DNA of 64,000 nucleotides, taken from assembly GCA_011174825.1 (NCBI GenBank), contig DUEZ01000077.1, positions 38,758-102,757 of the forward strand. Direction: 5' to 3'. The notes under the pieces are model-generated. The model did no database searches and was not told where the DNA came from. It worked only from the letters and a program-made list of their open reading frames with translations. The translations under genes and the position numbers were made by a program. Below, one piece after another: positions 1 to 9,410 of this stretch; the first letter of the stretch is position 1, and each line of letters begins with the position of its first letter. The stretch comes from Anaerolineae bacterium. Its GTDB lineage: Bacteria; Chloroflexota; Anaerolineae; Anaerolineales; E44-bin32.

Positions 1-1551
1 ACCCTCACGAATGACGATTTGCCCTCCCCCAACTCGGGCCAGTTCATTGGCAGCCAACGCCATATCTGACTCATCCGTTCCCACAACGATCATATGGTGG
101 GAATCATGAGCAACGGTCGAACCAACGGCGCATGGAACATCAAATCCAAATCCTTGGACCAGAGCGACTCTGACCTCCCCGGTACCACGATGACGCTCGA
201 CGAGAGCGACCTTGGCCAGATCGCGTCCCATGTCCACCGATAATTGACCATCCTCAGCTTGAAGCTTGAGCTTTACATGTTTTGTGGGCGCTTGATTCTC
301 AACCACTCCGATGACATTAACCTCCACCTCACCCTCGCGAGATGATGGAAGTACAAAATCCTCACGAGATAACGTTCGGCCAACGTGTACGGATGATTTA
401 ATTTCTGGTGGATATTCGAATTCTGGCAGGTCAATCAATAACTCATCGTTCTCCACTGCCAGGTCTCCGCGAGCGAAAACCATGTCGATGACCAAGTTGG
501 GCAGATCACTCACAAGAAGGATGTCGGCGAAACGTCCGGGGGCGATCTGTCCCACATCACGTGCAACGCCAAAATGCTCGGCTGTGTTGAGTGTAGCCAT
601 CTGAATAGCTGTTATCGGGCTCACACCCTGTTCAATGGTGTGGCGTACGACCCGATCCATGTGTCCTTCCTGGACTAAGGTGCCGGAATGAATGTCATCG
701 GTCACGAGGATGAAATGTCTCGGATCCAGGCCCAACTCGGTCACCGCTTTGATTTGGGCGGCGACGTCAAGCCAACCGGAACCATAACGCAGCATGGCCT
801 TCATCCCTTGGCGGACGCGAGCGACGGCGTCCTCCAATCGTGTACCCTCATGGTCGTCTTCCGGTCCTCCAGCCACATACCCATGGAACGGCAACCCAAG
901 ATCAGGAGAGGCATAATGCCCCCCAATCACTTTTTTCGCGGCTCGGGTTTTCGCCATTTCGTCATGCATTTTCACATCGCTGAGGAAGACACCCGGGAAG
1001 TTCATCATCTCACCTAGCCCGATGATGCCCGGCCAGTTCATCGCTTCAGCCACCTCCGCTGGCCCTATCTCAGCTCCAGGCGTCTCCAACCCAGGGGCAG
1101 AGGGCACACATGATGGCATTTGAACCCACACATGAATGGGTTGGATCGCAGCTTCATCAACCATCATCCGCACCCCCCTCAATCCAAATACATTCGCAAT
1201 TTCATGGGGGTCGACAAACATCCCCGTCGTTCCATGAGGCAGGACTGCGCGTACAAACTCGGTCACTGTCAACATCCCCGACTCGATATGCACATGACCA
1301 TCCAGCAGACCCGGAACGATATGACGACCTTGAGCCTCAATGATCTTTGTCTCTGGACCGATGGTATGGCTAGCGTCGGGACCGACGTAGGCGATACGCT
1401 CGCCCATAATGGCGATATCGGTGGCCTCGATGATTTCACCCGACTGAACGCAAACCCAACGCCCACCTTTGATGACCAAAGTGGCGGGCTTTCGACCCAT
1501 GGCTACATCCACCAAGCCACGACTAATCTCGCTCCAAGATTCTGAACCCAT
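1..1551 (-). CDS. ade: adenine deaminase, C-terminus cut by window edge
   Basis: Adenine deaminase of the Ade family in the amidohydrolase superfamily, converting adenine to hypoxanthine and ammonia for purine salvage in the cytoplasm. I translated 517 codons from an ATG at 1551; the frame is open to base 1, so the C-terminus lies outside. Seen: an N-terminal metal-site motif PGLLDGHVHIESG, EMMNFPGV, and the later Asn-Thr-Ala-Glu-His segment followed by GRFADILLV, all in the family order. The start is set by GGGAGG five bases upstream. The 8-oxoguanine-deaminase-like gene lies 36 bp upstream on the same strand, so the two probably form a purine-deaminating operon. Confidence 0.93.
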   Translation of the reverse strand, partial: MGSESWSEISRGLVDVAMGRKPATLVIKGGRWVCVQSGEIIEATDIAIMGERIAYVGPDASHTIGPETKIIEAQGRHIVPGLLDGHVHIESGMLTVTEFVRAVLPHGTTGMFVDPHEIANVFGLRGVRMMVDEAAIQPIHVWVQMPSCVPSAPGLETPGAEIGPAEVAEAMNWPGIIGLGEMMNFPGVFLSDVKMHDEMAKTRAAKKVIGGHYASPDLGLPFHGYVAGGPEDDHEGTRLEDAVARVRQGMKAMLRYGSGWLDVAAQIKAVTELGLDPRHFILVTDDIHSGTLVQEGHMDRVVRHTIEQGVSPITAIQMATLNTAEHFGVARDVGQIAPGRFADILLVSDLPNLVIDMVFARGDLAVENDELLIDLPEFEYPPEIKSSVHVGRTLSREDFVLPSSREGEVEVNVIGVVENQAPTKHVKLKLQAEDGQLSVDMGRDLAKVALVERHRGTGEVRVALVQGFGFDVPCAVGSTVAHDSHHMIVVGTDESDMALAANELARVGGGQIVIREG

Positions 1552-1587
1552 TCAAGTCCTCCCATTAAGAGGAAAAAGCTGTCGCCA

Positions 1588-2967
1588 TTAACCGCCATTA
1601 ACAAGACGATCAGCTGATTGATTGTGTGCCTCGATAAGAACTTCCAGATCGCTTGTTACCAATCGACCCTCAACCACCACTGGATTGCCATGAACGTAGT
1701 TGAAATCAACCGGTACGGATGCGCAGAAAACAAGGGAAGCGACCGGGTCGTGTAATCCACCCGCGAACTCCACCCGGTTGAGGTCGATTGCGATGAAATC
1801 AGCGCATTTACCAGGCTCAAGCGAGCCAATGTCCTTCCTGCCGAGGACCGCTGCCCCTCCGCGTGTTGCCATCTCGAGCGCTTGACGAGCCGTTAGCAGC
1901 TTACCCTGGCCGTTAATTTCTGGGGCCGTAACAGCTCCAACTCTCGAGATCAACATCGCTTGACGCGCCTCAGCCAGTAGATGGGAGCCATCATTGCTGG
2001 CCGATCCATCCACTCCTATCCCGACCTTCACGCCCGCAGCAAGATAGCGTCGAATCGGAGCGATCCCCGATGCCAGTCGCATATTGGATGAGGGACAGTG
2101 GGCAACACCAATGCCACTGGTTGCCATTCTGCCCACTTCCTTTGGGTTGATATGCACTGCGTGGGCGAACCATACGTCCTCGCCTGCCCAATCAAGTTCC
2201 TCGGCGTATGCTAAGGGGCGATGCCCAAATTGCTCAAGGCAAAATTTCTCTTCATCGAGCGTTTCTGCTAAGTGAGTATGCAAAGGAACGTCATAGGATC
2301 TTGCCAGAGCTGCTGCCTGACGCATCAGGTCCGGGGTAACCGAGAAAGGTGAGCAAGGAGCGACGACGATCCGGGTCATGGCTCCCGGCTGAGGATCATG
2401 ATACGTTTCGATCACCCTTCGAGTGTCTTCTAAAATGTCCTCCTCTTTTTCTACCACACTATCGGGAGGTAACCCACCTTGACTCTCTCCAAGGCTCATC
2501 GAACCACGCGAGGCATGCAGGCGTAACCCCAATTCCCTCGCAGCTTCGATTTCATCATCAAGACGACATCCGTTTGGAAAGATGTAGAGATGGTCGGAAG
2601 CTGTCGTACAGCCGGAAAGCGCTAATTCTGCCAGGGCAAGTTTGGTGGAGATTTGGACGTCCTCTGGCAACAAGCCGGCCCAAATAGGATAATGTGTTTT
2701 TAGCCAGTGGAAAAGATTGGCATCTTGTGCCGCTGGAAGGGCTCGTGTGAGCGTTTGATAGAAATGGTGGTGGGTGTTTACCAATCCAGGGAGTACCAGA
2801 TGGCCAGTCAAATCGATGACATTGTCGGCTTCATTTGGGAGCGTAGCGGTAAGTCCAACTTGTTCAATCCAGCCATCTCGAGCGAGGAGAGCACCGTCAT
2901 GGATCTCCCTTCGTTCTCCATCCATCGTGACCAGCACGGTGGCGTGTCTTATGAGGAGCGTGGCCAT
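1588..2967 (-). CDS. 8-oxoguanine deaminase-like amidohydrolase
   Basis: Amidohydrolase of 459 aa closest by eye to 8-oxoguanine deaminase and the hydroxyatrazine/guanine-type deaminases, which hydrolyse an exocyclic amine on a purine- or triazine-like ring using one metal ion. Seen: the metal motif NTHHHF (His66, His68), a RGSMSLGESQGG-like segment typical of 8-oxoguanine deaminases, LHTHLAET with the third metal His, and GVDGSASND with the metal Asp. The start is the ATG at 2967, because GGGAGG sits six bases before it; a longer frame begins at 3003 but has no ribosome site. It is followed by ade in the same direction. The exact substrate is inferred. Confidence 0.85.
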   Translation of the reverse strand: MATLLIRHATVLVTMDGERREIHDGALLARDGWIEQVGLTATLPNEADNVIDLTGHLVLPGLVNTHHHFYQTLTRALPAAQDANLFHWLKTHYPIWAGLLPEDVQISTKLALAELALSGCTTASDHLYIFPNGCRLDDEIEAARELGLRLHASRGSMSLGESQGGLPPDSVVEKEEDILEDTRRVIETYHDPQPGAMTRIVVAPCSPFSVTPDLMRQAAALARSYDVPLHTHLAETLDEEKFCLEQFGHRPLAYAEELDWAGEDVWFAHAVHINPKEVGRMATSGIGVAHCPSSNMRLASGIAPIRRYLAAGVKVGIGVDGSASNDGSHLLAEARQAMLISRVGAVTAPEINGQGKLLTARQALEMATRGGAAVLGRKDIGSLEPGKCADFIAIDLNRVEFAGGLHDPVASLVFCASVPVDFNYVHGNPVVVEGRLVTSDLEVLIEAHNQSADRLVNGG

Positions 2968-3291
2968 CGATCCTCCCTTCGCTCGGTGCGTGAAGTCTAA
3001 CATCGCTAGGAATGAGCGTCAATTGATGGAAGCTTCAAGCTTCAAGTCGCAGGCTTCAAGCTGCAAGTCGTAAGTCAGAAGTCGTAAAATGTAGCCGCAG
3101 GCTTTCGCCTGCGCATCTATGCATACCCTGAAGGATTCAGCTAGAGTAGGCTTTAGTGTCATCACTACAGCCGTAAATTTCTAACTTCAAGCAAGCAATC
3201 GTAGATTGATGAGGTGGGTTAAACCTATAGTTTAACCCACCGCACCGCTCGACGAATGAGCGGTGCGGCAATTGGACACGCTTACGACATC
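2968..3291. repeat. intergenic repeats between deaminase and folD
   Basis: No gene seen. About 3028-3084 holds degenerate 7-bp units of the AGCTTCA/AGCTGCA type, followed near 3091-3113 by a small GCAGGCTTTCGCCTGC hairpin. At 3213-3241 there is a perfect 12-bp stem (GGTGGGTTAAAC, 5-nt loop), directly followed at 3242-3266 by a perfect 9-bp stem (GCACCGCTC, 7-nt loop). The twin hairpins lie just beyond the folD stop, but no T-tract follows, so they look like dispersed palindromes and not a canonical terminator. Confidence 0.75.
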
Positions 3292-4170
3292 TCAAGTCAT
3301 CGAGCGACGCGCAGAACGCAGGGTGTTTTGCATCAAACCAGCAATGGTCATCGGTCCAACCCCGCCCGGCACAGGTGTGATCGCCTCAGCGATCTCCACC
3401 GCCTCATCAAAGGCCACATCACCCACCAAACGGTATCCTCGTTTTGCCTCTGGATCGTCCACTCGATTGATCCCAACATCAATCACATACGCTCCCGGTT
3501 TGATCCAATCACCGCGGATCATTTGCGGACGTCCGATGGCAGCAATGAGGACATCAGCCTCACGGCATACGGATGCTAAGTCGCGGGTGCGTGAATGGCA
3601 AATCGTCACCGTAGCATTTTCTTTCACGAGTAAGAGTGCCGCTGGCATACCAACAATGTTTGAACGACCAGCTACAACCGCGCTTGCGCCATCTAATTCT
3701 GCCCCGGCCTTCTTGAGCAGCGTGATACACCCCGCGGGGGTACAGGGGACAAACAAGGGATCGCGTCCTTTCTGCGCCAGTCGACCGATGTTCACGGGAT
3801 GGAACCCGTCCACATCTTTCTCAATCTCGATCGCTCTTAGAATCGCTTCCTCATCCAGACCGGCGGGCAACGGCAATTGGACCAGAATACCGTGGACCTT
3901 CCGGTCCGCGTTGAGCTCTTTAACCAATGCCTCGACCTCCTCCTGGGATGCATCAGCAGAAAGCTCGTGCCCAAAGGATTCGATACCCAACTCATTACAA
4001 GCCTTACGTTTCATCCGGACATAAGTTTGAGAGGCAGGGTTTTCACCTACCAGAACCGTTGCCAAGCCAGGTCGCGGTCCTCCTGCGGCGATCAGCTTCT
4101 CAACGCCTTCGCCAACTTCTTGCCGAATTTCTGCTGCGACTGCCTTTCCGTCAATCAATCTTGCTGTCAT
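3292..4170 (-). CDS. folD: bifunctional methylene-THF dehydrogenase / methenyl-THF cyclohydrolase
   Basis: FolD (292 aa, the usual family length) interconverts 5,10-methylene-, 5,10-methenyl- and 10-formyl-tetrahydrofolate in the cytoplasm. Seen: [14 protein letters not shown] with the catalytic lysine, the VQLPLP loop, DVDGFHP, the dinucleotide-binding GRSNIVGMP segment and PGGVGPMT near the C-terminus. A GGGAGCG ribosome site precedes the ATG. It appears monocistronic: the next gene upstream on this strand starts over 2 kb away. It links functionally to the fused ftcD gene at 33 kb, whose product feeds formimino groups into the same folate pool. Confidence 0.97.
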   Translation of the reverse strand: MTARLIDGKAVAAEIRQEVGEGVEKLIAAGGPRPGLATVLVGENPASQTYVRMKRKACNELGIESFGHELSADASQEEVEALVKELNADRKVHGILVQLPLPAGLDEEAILRAIEIEKDVDGFHPVNIGRLAQKGRDPLFVPCTPAGCITLLKKAGAELDGASAVVAGRSNIVGMPAALLLVKENATVTICHSRTRDLASVCREADVLIAAIGRPQMIRGDWIKPGAYVIDVGINRVDDPEAKRGYRLVGDVAFDEAVEIAEAITPVPGGVGPMTIAGLMQNTLRSARRSMT

Positions 4171-4386
4171 GATACGCTCCCGTTCATTCTCCGTAGATCA
4201 GCGGTTTGATCACACGCACTTGATTGAATTCCCTTTGTAGCAATAGAAGGTCCCCAGACACATCGATTATGCAACAAGCAACAAAATGCATCAAGTACAG
4301 AGTTCCACACCCTACCTGACACTCTTCCTCATTGCTTGTAAGATGTAACAATTGAAAAGAGAACAACGCTAAGAACCCACCGTCGG

Positions 4387-6474
4387 TTAAGGTAGAGGGC
4401 GCCAAGCGGGATCATAGTCTCGTGCGGGATTGAAAGTTATTTCTGTAAATTCTGTGCAGTCGTTGGTGACAATGCCGATATTGTGGTTTTTGCCATCCGG
4501 CCAAGTCTCAAAGATGATCCACCATCCATCTGGGGACCAACCAGGTTCCGCCATCGGATAACCGGAAACCCTACCACTCTGGCAGAGGCGAGACTCATAT
4601 CGTTCTTGTTTGAATCGTCCTGTAATCAAGTATGGATAAGAGCCTTCTCTGCGTTGAAATACGATCAACTCGCCATCCCCGGACCAATCCGCAGAGGTGT
4701 CTTCTACCCCTTCGCCGTAGGCAAATTGTGCCTCATCGCCACCAGTTGCAGGCATGATCCAAATCTTATAAATCCCGCCGCGGCTGGAGGTGAAAGCCAA
4801 CCTTGTCCCATCCGGAGACCACGTTGGTTGGCGGTTAAACGCTTTGTTCTCATTCAAGTTAAGTAAACCCGAACCATCTGCGACGTTCACGACGTAGATT
4901 TGTGGTATGCCATCTCGTCGCGAGGTAAAGGCGATGCGCTCTCCGTCAGGAGCCCATGCTGGATCGTAATCCCCACCCGCTCCTGGCCCTGTTGGTACAG
5001 GCTCCGGATCAGAAGGGTCGTCAGCCTCATCGAATGATATGAGCCACAAACCGGACCCCGGATACTCTTCCACGTTGTCCTGACAGGGGGAGGTATACAC
5101 CAATTGCATTCCATTGGGTGACCACGCTGGTTGACAAGCGCCGTCGTTGGTGAACGTTAACTGTATCTCCCCCGTTCCGTCCACATTGATGAGATAAATT
5201 TGTGGGACACCACTTTTCTCGGACACGTACGCGATTTGACCTACCCCACCACCTTGAGGGGTATCAAATGGAACAAGCGGTGAAGTTTCGGTCCCGTTCG
5301 CAGGTGGAGCTAGAGTCGGCGCCTCGTTGGCCTCTGGGCTTGGTGACTCAGGAAAAAGGGAAAGTTCACTTGAAGGGGCAGGAGACACTTCCGGCGTTAG
5401 GGTCTCTACTACACCCCCCGGGGAGGAATCGGTGGCCTTGGGGGAAAATAAATCAGCCAATCGAGGGATCAGATCTGGTACCGCAAATCTCGCTCCGACA
5501 CCGATCAAAACGATCGTGAGGGCGATGACAATGAATAATGGTAAACGACGCCATCGACTGCTCTTCTTCAATCTCCGATCAACCAGTTCCCTCTCTAATC
5601 CTTGAACCGGCGTTACCTTGGTGCGCTCGAGGTAAGGATAACTTCTCACGACGGTGGGTTGTGCAGCCCCAGCAACCGATCTCAACGCGTTTGCCATCTC
5701 TCTCACAGATTGATAGCGATCTTCTGGGTGGACAGCGAGTGCCTTCTCGATCACTCTTGCCACACCCGAAGACACTTCGGGAACGCGTTTACGAATCGGG
5801 GTGAGTTTCTCACGCCCCATCGCGCGTTGGATCGAGTCCTCCGGAATAGCAGCGGTCAAGGCCGCGTACATCGTCGCCCCTAATGAATAAACATCCGTCC
5901 GACGTTCCGTACGACCGGTTCCGTATTGTTCAGGTGGAGAAAAGCCAGGGGTCATCGCCTTCGCCCCTGTACTTGTCGTTCCGCCATCTTCGACCACCTT
6001 CGCCAATCCGAAGTCGACGAGCATCGCTCGACCACCGGACATGACTTTTATGTTTCCTGGTTTGATGTCTCTATGGAGGATAGGAGGTTTGCGGCTGTGT
6101 AAATACGCTAGCGCATCAGAGATGGCAAGGAACCATGGCAGCGCCTCGTCCTCTGGAATGGGGCCACCTTTTTCAAGCCTTTCGCGCAGGTCCATCCCTT
6201 CGACGAAATCCATCACCAAGTACTGACCTTCGCCCTCGATGACGAAATGGTCCGTCACGCGCGGCAAATTGGGATGTCGTAAACTCGCGAGTATCGTGGC
6301 TTCACGACGGAATTGCCGTGCATACTCCTCAGTGGTGAAGAGATTCTCTTTAACCGCTACCTTCATGCCAAGGTTAACATCGAACGCTTCATAGACAGCG
6401 CCCATACCACCCTGTCCAAGGACGCTCTCAATACGGTAGCGGTTCTTGAGATAAGAGCCAGATTGGAGGGGCAT
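4387..6474 (-). CDS. membrane Ser/Thr protein kinase with TolB/WD40-like propeller
   Basis: Protein of 695 aa with an N-terminal Hanks-type kinase (about residues 13-270), one membrane helix (about 313-335), a Pro/Ser/Thr-rich linker and a C-terminal propeller built of PD40/TolB-like repeats (about 415-690). Kinase residues seen: GQGGMGAVYEA (20-30), Lys42, HRDIKPGN (134-141) and DFG (154-156), so the enzyme looks active. The repeats carry WSPDGTRLAFTS-type cores. Inferred topology: kinase in the cytoplasm, propeller outside, consistent with a sensor of wall or extracellular ligands. The start has only a weak ribosome site. No partner phosphatase is adjacent; the PP2C at 52 kb is of SpoIIE type. 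Confidence 0.92.
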   Translation of the reverse strand: MPLQSGSYLKNRYRIESVLGQGGMGAVYEAFDVNLGMKVAVKENLFTTEEYARQFRREATILASLRHPNLPRVTDHFVIEGEGQYLVMDFVEGMDLRERLEKGGPIPEDEALPWFLAISDALAYLHSRKPPILHRDIKPGNIKVMSGGRAMLVDFGLAKVVEDGGTTSTGAKAMTPGFSPPEQYGTGRTERRTDVYSLGATMYAALTAAIPEDSIQRAMGREKLTPIRKRVPEVSSGVARVIEKALAVHPEDRYQSVREMANALRSVAGAAQPTVVRSYPYLERTKVTPVQGLERELVDRRLKKSSRWRRLPLFIVIALTIVLIGVGARFAVPDLIPRLADLFSPKATDSSPGGVVETLTPEVSPAPSSELSLFPESPSPEANEAPTLAPPANGTETSPLVPFDTPQGGGVGQIAYVSEKSGVPQIYLINVDGTGEIQLTFTNDGACQPAWSPNGMQLVYTSPCQDNVEEYPGSGLWLISFDEADDPSDPEPVPTGPGAGGDYDPAWAPDGERIAFTSRRDGIPQIYVVNVADGSGLLNLNENKAFNRQPTWSPDGTRLAFTSSRGGIYKIWIMPATGGDEAQFAYGEGVEDTSADWSGDGELIVFQRREGSYPYLITGRFKQERYESRLCQSGRVSGYPMAEPGWSPDGWWIIFETWPDGKNHNIGIVTNDCTEFTEITFNPARDYDPAWRPLP

Positions 6475-6715
6475 TTAGAACTCAGTCGAAGGAAATAAGA
6501 ATAGCGCCATACCGGATCAATTTTAGCAAATGGCATACGATTTGACTACCGTATAGTAGTCCTGGTCTTTGATGCATAATGATCCCACGTATATTCAAAT
6601 TACTTCTATATGAAACCTCTTCTCGCAGTTGACGGTTTTTTCGTGGAGTCAGCCATGCTATAGTATGCTGATCAGATCCTGAGTATGAGGGATCGTGAAG
6701 GCCAGGAGGCGATCG

Positions 6716-7714
6716 ATGAGATCACTGTGGTCCATCGTCAGGACCACCCGCAAAACTTCATGGCTGAAACGGATGATAAGCAATCGATATCTAAGGGTTT
6801 TTCCTTCAAGATTGATCCCATTGCCCCTGATAACGATCGCTCTCACATCGTGCTCCATCCCTCTTATTTTAAGCCCAGAGGCAAAACGATCGGCTGGGAT
6901 TTCACAACCCATCGTCACGGGTCAACCCACCTCGCCAGCTCCTCCGAGTGAAACACCCACGGTTATCCCGACACCAAATCCAGGTCCCATTTCAACAGAG
7001 ACCCAGACCCCTTTCAGTTTGGGTCCGATGATCATCGGCTATTCTGTTGAGGGGCGTCCTTTGGAGGTATATCAATTCGGTTCAGGGCCGATCAAGCGGA
7101 TGATCATCGCTGGAATACACGGCGGTTATGAATGGAATACCATCGCTTTGGCAGACCAGCTGATCACCATCCTTCCCGGACGAACGGACCTCGTCCCACA
7201 AGATGTGACACTTTATATCCTCCGCTCCCTGAATCCAGATGGGGATCATCGTGCGCGTGGGATCTATGGACGCACGAACGAGAATGAGGTCGACCTGAAC
7301 AGAAATTGGCCTGCGTATTGGCAAGCAGAATGGCCTTTGCCGGGCTGTTGGAATCTTCTGCCCACCACTGCAGGTCCCTCACCCGCTTCGGAACCTGAAA
7401 CCCAGGCTTTGATGCAATTCCTGCTCAGTCAGCATGTGGACGCTCTGATCAACTACCACAGCGCCGCTTTGGGTATCTTTCCTGGAGGTCAGCCGCCTGA
7501 TCCTGCTTCTCTCAGTCTCGCTGAAACCATCGCTGGAGTGAGTGACTACCCCTACCCACCCGTTGACACCGGTTGTCAGTACACAGGCCAACTGATCGAC
7601 TGGGCCTCCTTGAACGGCATCGCAGCGATCGATATCGAGCTCAGTACCCACTCCTCCACAGATCTCAGGCAGAACTTGAGAATTCTCACCGCGTTTCTCA
7701 TTTGGCGTCGCTAG
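6716..7714 (+). CDS. M14-family zinc carboxypeptidase-like lipoprotein
   Basis: Secreted peptidase of 332 aa, M14 (carboxypeptidase A/gamma-D-glutamyl-meso-diaminopimelate peptidase) fold. Seen: a signal sequence ending in a lipobox LTSC, a Pro/Thr-rich spacer, then IHGGYEWNT (zinc His and Glu), LNPDG, VDLNRNWP, INYHSAALGIFPG (third zinc His region) and a late IDIEL segment with the presumed catalytic Glu. I chose ATG 6716 because AGGAGG ends six bases before it; this gives an unusually long basic stretch before the hydrophobic core, and ATG 6773 would give a more standard signal peptide but lacks a ribosome site. A likely role is trimming cell-wall peptides, which is inference. Confidence 0.85.
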   Translation: MRSLWSIVRTTRKTSWLKRMISNRYLRVFPSRLIPLPLITIALTSCSIPLILSPEAKRSAGISQPIVTGQPTSPAPPSETPTVIPTPNPGPISTETQTPFSLGPMIIGYSVEGRPLEVYQFGSGPIKRMIIAGIHGGYEWNTIALADQLITILPGRTDLVPQDVTLYILRSLNPDGDHRARGIYGRTNENEVDLNRNWPAYWQAEWPLPGCWNLLPTTAGPSPASEPETQALMQFLLSQHVDALINYHSAALGIFPGGQPPDPASLSLAETIAGVSDYPYPPVDTGCQYTGQLIDWASLNGIAAIDIELSTHSSTDLRQNLRILTAFLIWRR

Positions 7715-8037
7715 AACTGCTGCTATCGCGCACGTTGCTTGTCACGATTCTCGTGAAAACCTATTCAGATAAATAACACCCAGTGAAATCCTTCAAATCT
7801 TTTACGAAAGATTCTGTATCTTCCAACCAAAAACCTTGACAAATCGATGAAGATCATGGAAAATAAAACCTTGTTATATTGAATTCAATAATATTGACTG
7901 TAACAACTGAAGCAAACAGATAGATACTGCAGAACTGTCGTTGTAAGATGTGAGAGAAGACCCAATCCAAATCTTTACTCCTAATGATTGCAGTTCCTGT
8001 CAGCAGACACAACTTAGATTCCGAAAAGGAAGCGAAC
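7715..8037. other. AT-rich regulatory gap before PadR gene
   Basis: No gene seen on either strand. The gap is visibly richer in A and T than its surroundings. It holds a TTGACA hexamer at 7836-7841 without a convincing -10 box 17 bp further on, and the palindrome listed at 7877-7890. Confidence 0.5.
7877..7890. promoter_or_regulatory. perfect 14-bp palindrome, candidate operator
   Basis: TATTGAATTCAATA is a perfect inverted repeat about 150 bp upstream of the PadR start. PadR-family repressors often autoregulate through AT-rich palindromes in their own promoter, so this is a candidate operator. The motif does not contain the ATGT/ACAT half-sites best known for PadR, and no match elsewhere in the window was noticed. 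Confidence 0.35.
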
Positions 8038-8616
8038 ATGTGCTCCCATCGAAAAAAACCAATGGATGAGACTCCCTTTTGGCATGATTGGCACCAACGC
8101 CGCCGTGGCCGTCGTCATCCTCCCCACAAGCTGAGGGAGATGTGGCGGAATCATTTCCGTGAGTTCTTCGGTACAGAGCCGGAGGAACACTGGTTCTTCA
8201 GGGGACGAAGATTCAAAGGATGGGCATCTTCAGATCCCGGAACCTTTAACCCTTTCGTCGGTCTGATGTTGGCCAAAGGTGGCGGCTTGCTCCCCCTCTT
8301 AGTGCTCCACTTATTAGAAGAACAACCCCGATATGGAAACGAGATCATGAAGGCGCTTCAAGAGCGTACAAATGGCCGTTGGGTCAGCAATCCAGGTGTG
8401 ATTTACCCCATGCTCAATATTATGGAGGAGCACGATCTTGTCGAGGGGGAATGGGAAGATGAAGACCGTCGCACACGTCGTTTCTACCGCATCACTCAAC
8501 AAGGGATTGAGGAATTGGCGCGATTGAAAGACGTCATGAGACCAAGACTGAAAGAAGCGTCGGAAATCCTGCAAAGCCTGCTAGATGAATTGTACGCTGA
8601 ATATGACACCATATGA
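8038..8616 (+). CDS. PadR-family transcriptional regulator
   Basis: Regulator of 192 aa. The N-terminal 70 or so residues are rich in His, Arg and Trp and have no recognised domain. Residues about 75-165 form a PadR winged helix: LLPLLVLHLLEEQPRYGNEI, then NPGVIYPMLNIMEEHDLVEGEWE and the wing with RRTRRFYRITQQGIEEL. The C-terminus is a helical dimerisation tail. The ATG at 8038 is preferred over an earlier in-frame start because AAAAGGA lies just upstream. PadR proteins repress transport or stress genes until a small ligand binds; the target cannot be told, since the next gene (nfuA) has its own promoter. Confidence 0.9.
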   Translation: MCSHRKKPMDETPFWHDWHQRRRGRRHPPHKLREMWRNHFREFFGTEPEEHWFFRGRRFKGWASSDPGTFNPFVGLMLAKGGGLLPLLVLHLLEEQPRYGNEIMKALQERTNGRWVSNPGVIYPMLNIMEEHDLVEGEWEDEDRRTRRFYRITQQGIEELARLKDVMRPRLKEASEILQSLLDELYAEYDTI

Positions 8617-8750
8617 GAGATATGAAATCTCTATTCCCTGCACTGGGCTAAATTAAACATTGATGGTGAACCGCCATCAAACCGCATCTGGCGAGCTTGC
8701 TGCCGATACAAACCTGATAAATTTATCTCTGAGAGCTGAAGAAGGTCACC

Positions 8751-8778
8751 TTATCGGCTCCTATTTGTCAAGTATAAT
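8751..8778 (+). promoter_or_regulatory. candidate promoter of nfuA
   Basis: TATAAT at 8773-8778, with a weak TTATCG -35 at 8751-8756 (16-bp spacer), lies 38 bp before the nfuA start. Confidence 0.5.
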
Positions 8779-8816
8779 GTTGCATAATGACAGAAGATCG
8801 TTTTGAGGAGAAACGA

Positions 8817-9410
8817 ATGATAACAATCACGGATTCAGCGAAGGAGAAAATCCTTGCGACCATGGAATCCAACGATGCGAAGGGCATGGCTTTGCGCTTA
8901 GCGATCGTTGGACGCGGACCTGTAGGCTTTCGGTACTCTATGGCCTTTGTCCCTCTAATAGAGAAAGACTCAGATGACGTCATTGGAGACTTTGGAGAAC
9001 TTCAGGTGTTTGTGGATCCCGAGAGTGCATCCAAACTAGAAGGTTCCACGGTAGATTACATCGAGGACAACTTCCGACAAGGGTTTATGATTGATAACCC
9101 AAACCCACTATGGGATGACCCACTTGCTCAAGCAGTGCAAGATGTGCTCGACTCTCAAGTCAATCCTGGCATTGCGATGCATAGGGGGTTCGTCACCTTA
9201 CTCGATGTCAAAGACGGTGTGGCGTACATAACCTTTGGCGGTGGCTGTCAGGGATGCGGTATGGTCGATGTGACCTTAAAACAAGGTGTTGAAGTTCAGA
9301 TCAGAGAAGCTATTCCAGAGATAAAACAAGTCCTCGATACAACCGATCACGCTGGAGGGACCAACCCCTACTACCAACCAGGTGGACCTGGCCAATCACC
9401 AATGGGATAG
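8817..9410 (+). CDS. nfuA: NfuA-like iron-sulfur cluster carrier
   Basis: Protein of 197 aa with the two-part layout of NfuA: an N-terminal A-type (HesB/IscA-like) domain that has lost its cluster cysteines, and a C-terminal NifU domain with the CxxC motif GGCQGCGM (Cys144 and Cys147). Family members hold a [4Fe-4S] cluster at a dimer interface and deliver it to apo-proteins. The ATG at 8817 follows GAGGAG at seven bases; an earlier in-frame ATG at 8787 overlaps the promoter. The last 20 residues are a Gly/Pro-rich tail. It stands alone, with no suf or isc genes nearby. Confidence 0.92.
   Translation: MITITDSAKEKILATMESNDAKGMALRLAIVGRGPVGFRYSMAFVPLIEKDSDDVIGDFGELQVFVDPESASKLEGSTVDYIEDNFRQGFMIDNPNPLWDDPLAQAVQDVLDSQVNPGIAMHRGFVTLLDVKDGVAYITFGGGCQGCGMVDVTLKQGVEVQIREAIPEIKQVLDTTDHAGGTNPYYQPGGPGQSPMG

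Noticed and set aside
3213..3266. folD terminator
   Set aside because: The two hairpins lie in the right place but neither has a T-tract on the minus strand; they look like dispersed palindromes.
4184..4405. 73-aa open frame on the minus strand between the kinase gene and folD
   Set aside because: It overlaps the kinase stop, has no ribosome site and has a Cys/Leu-rich composition without recognisable features.
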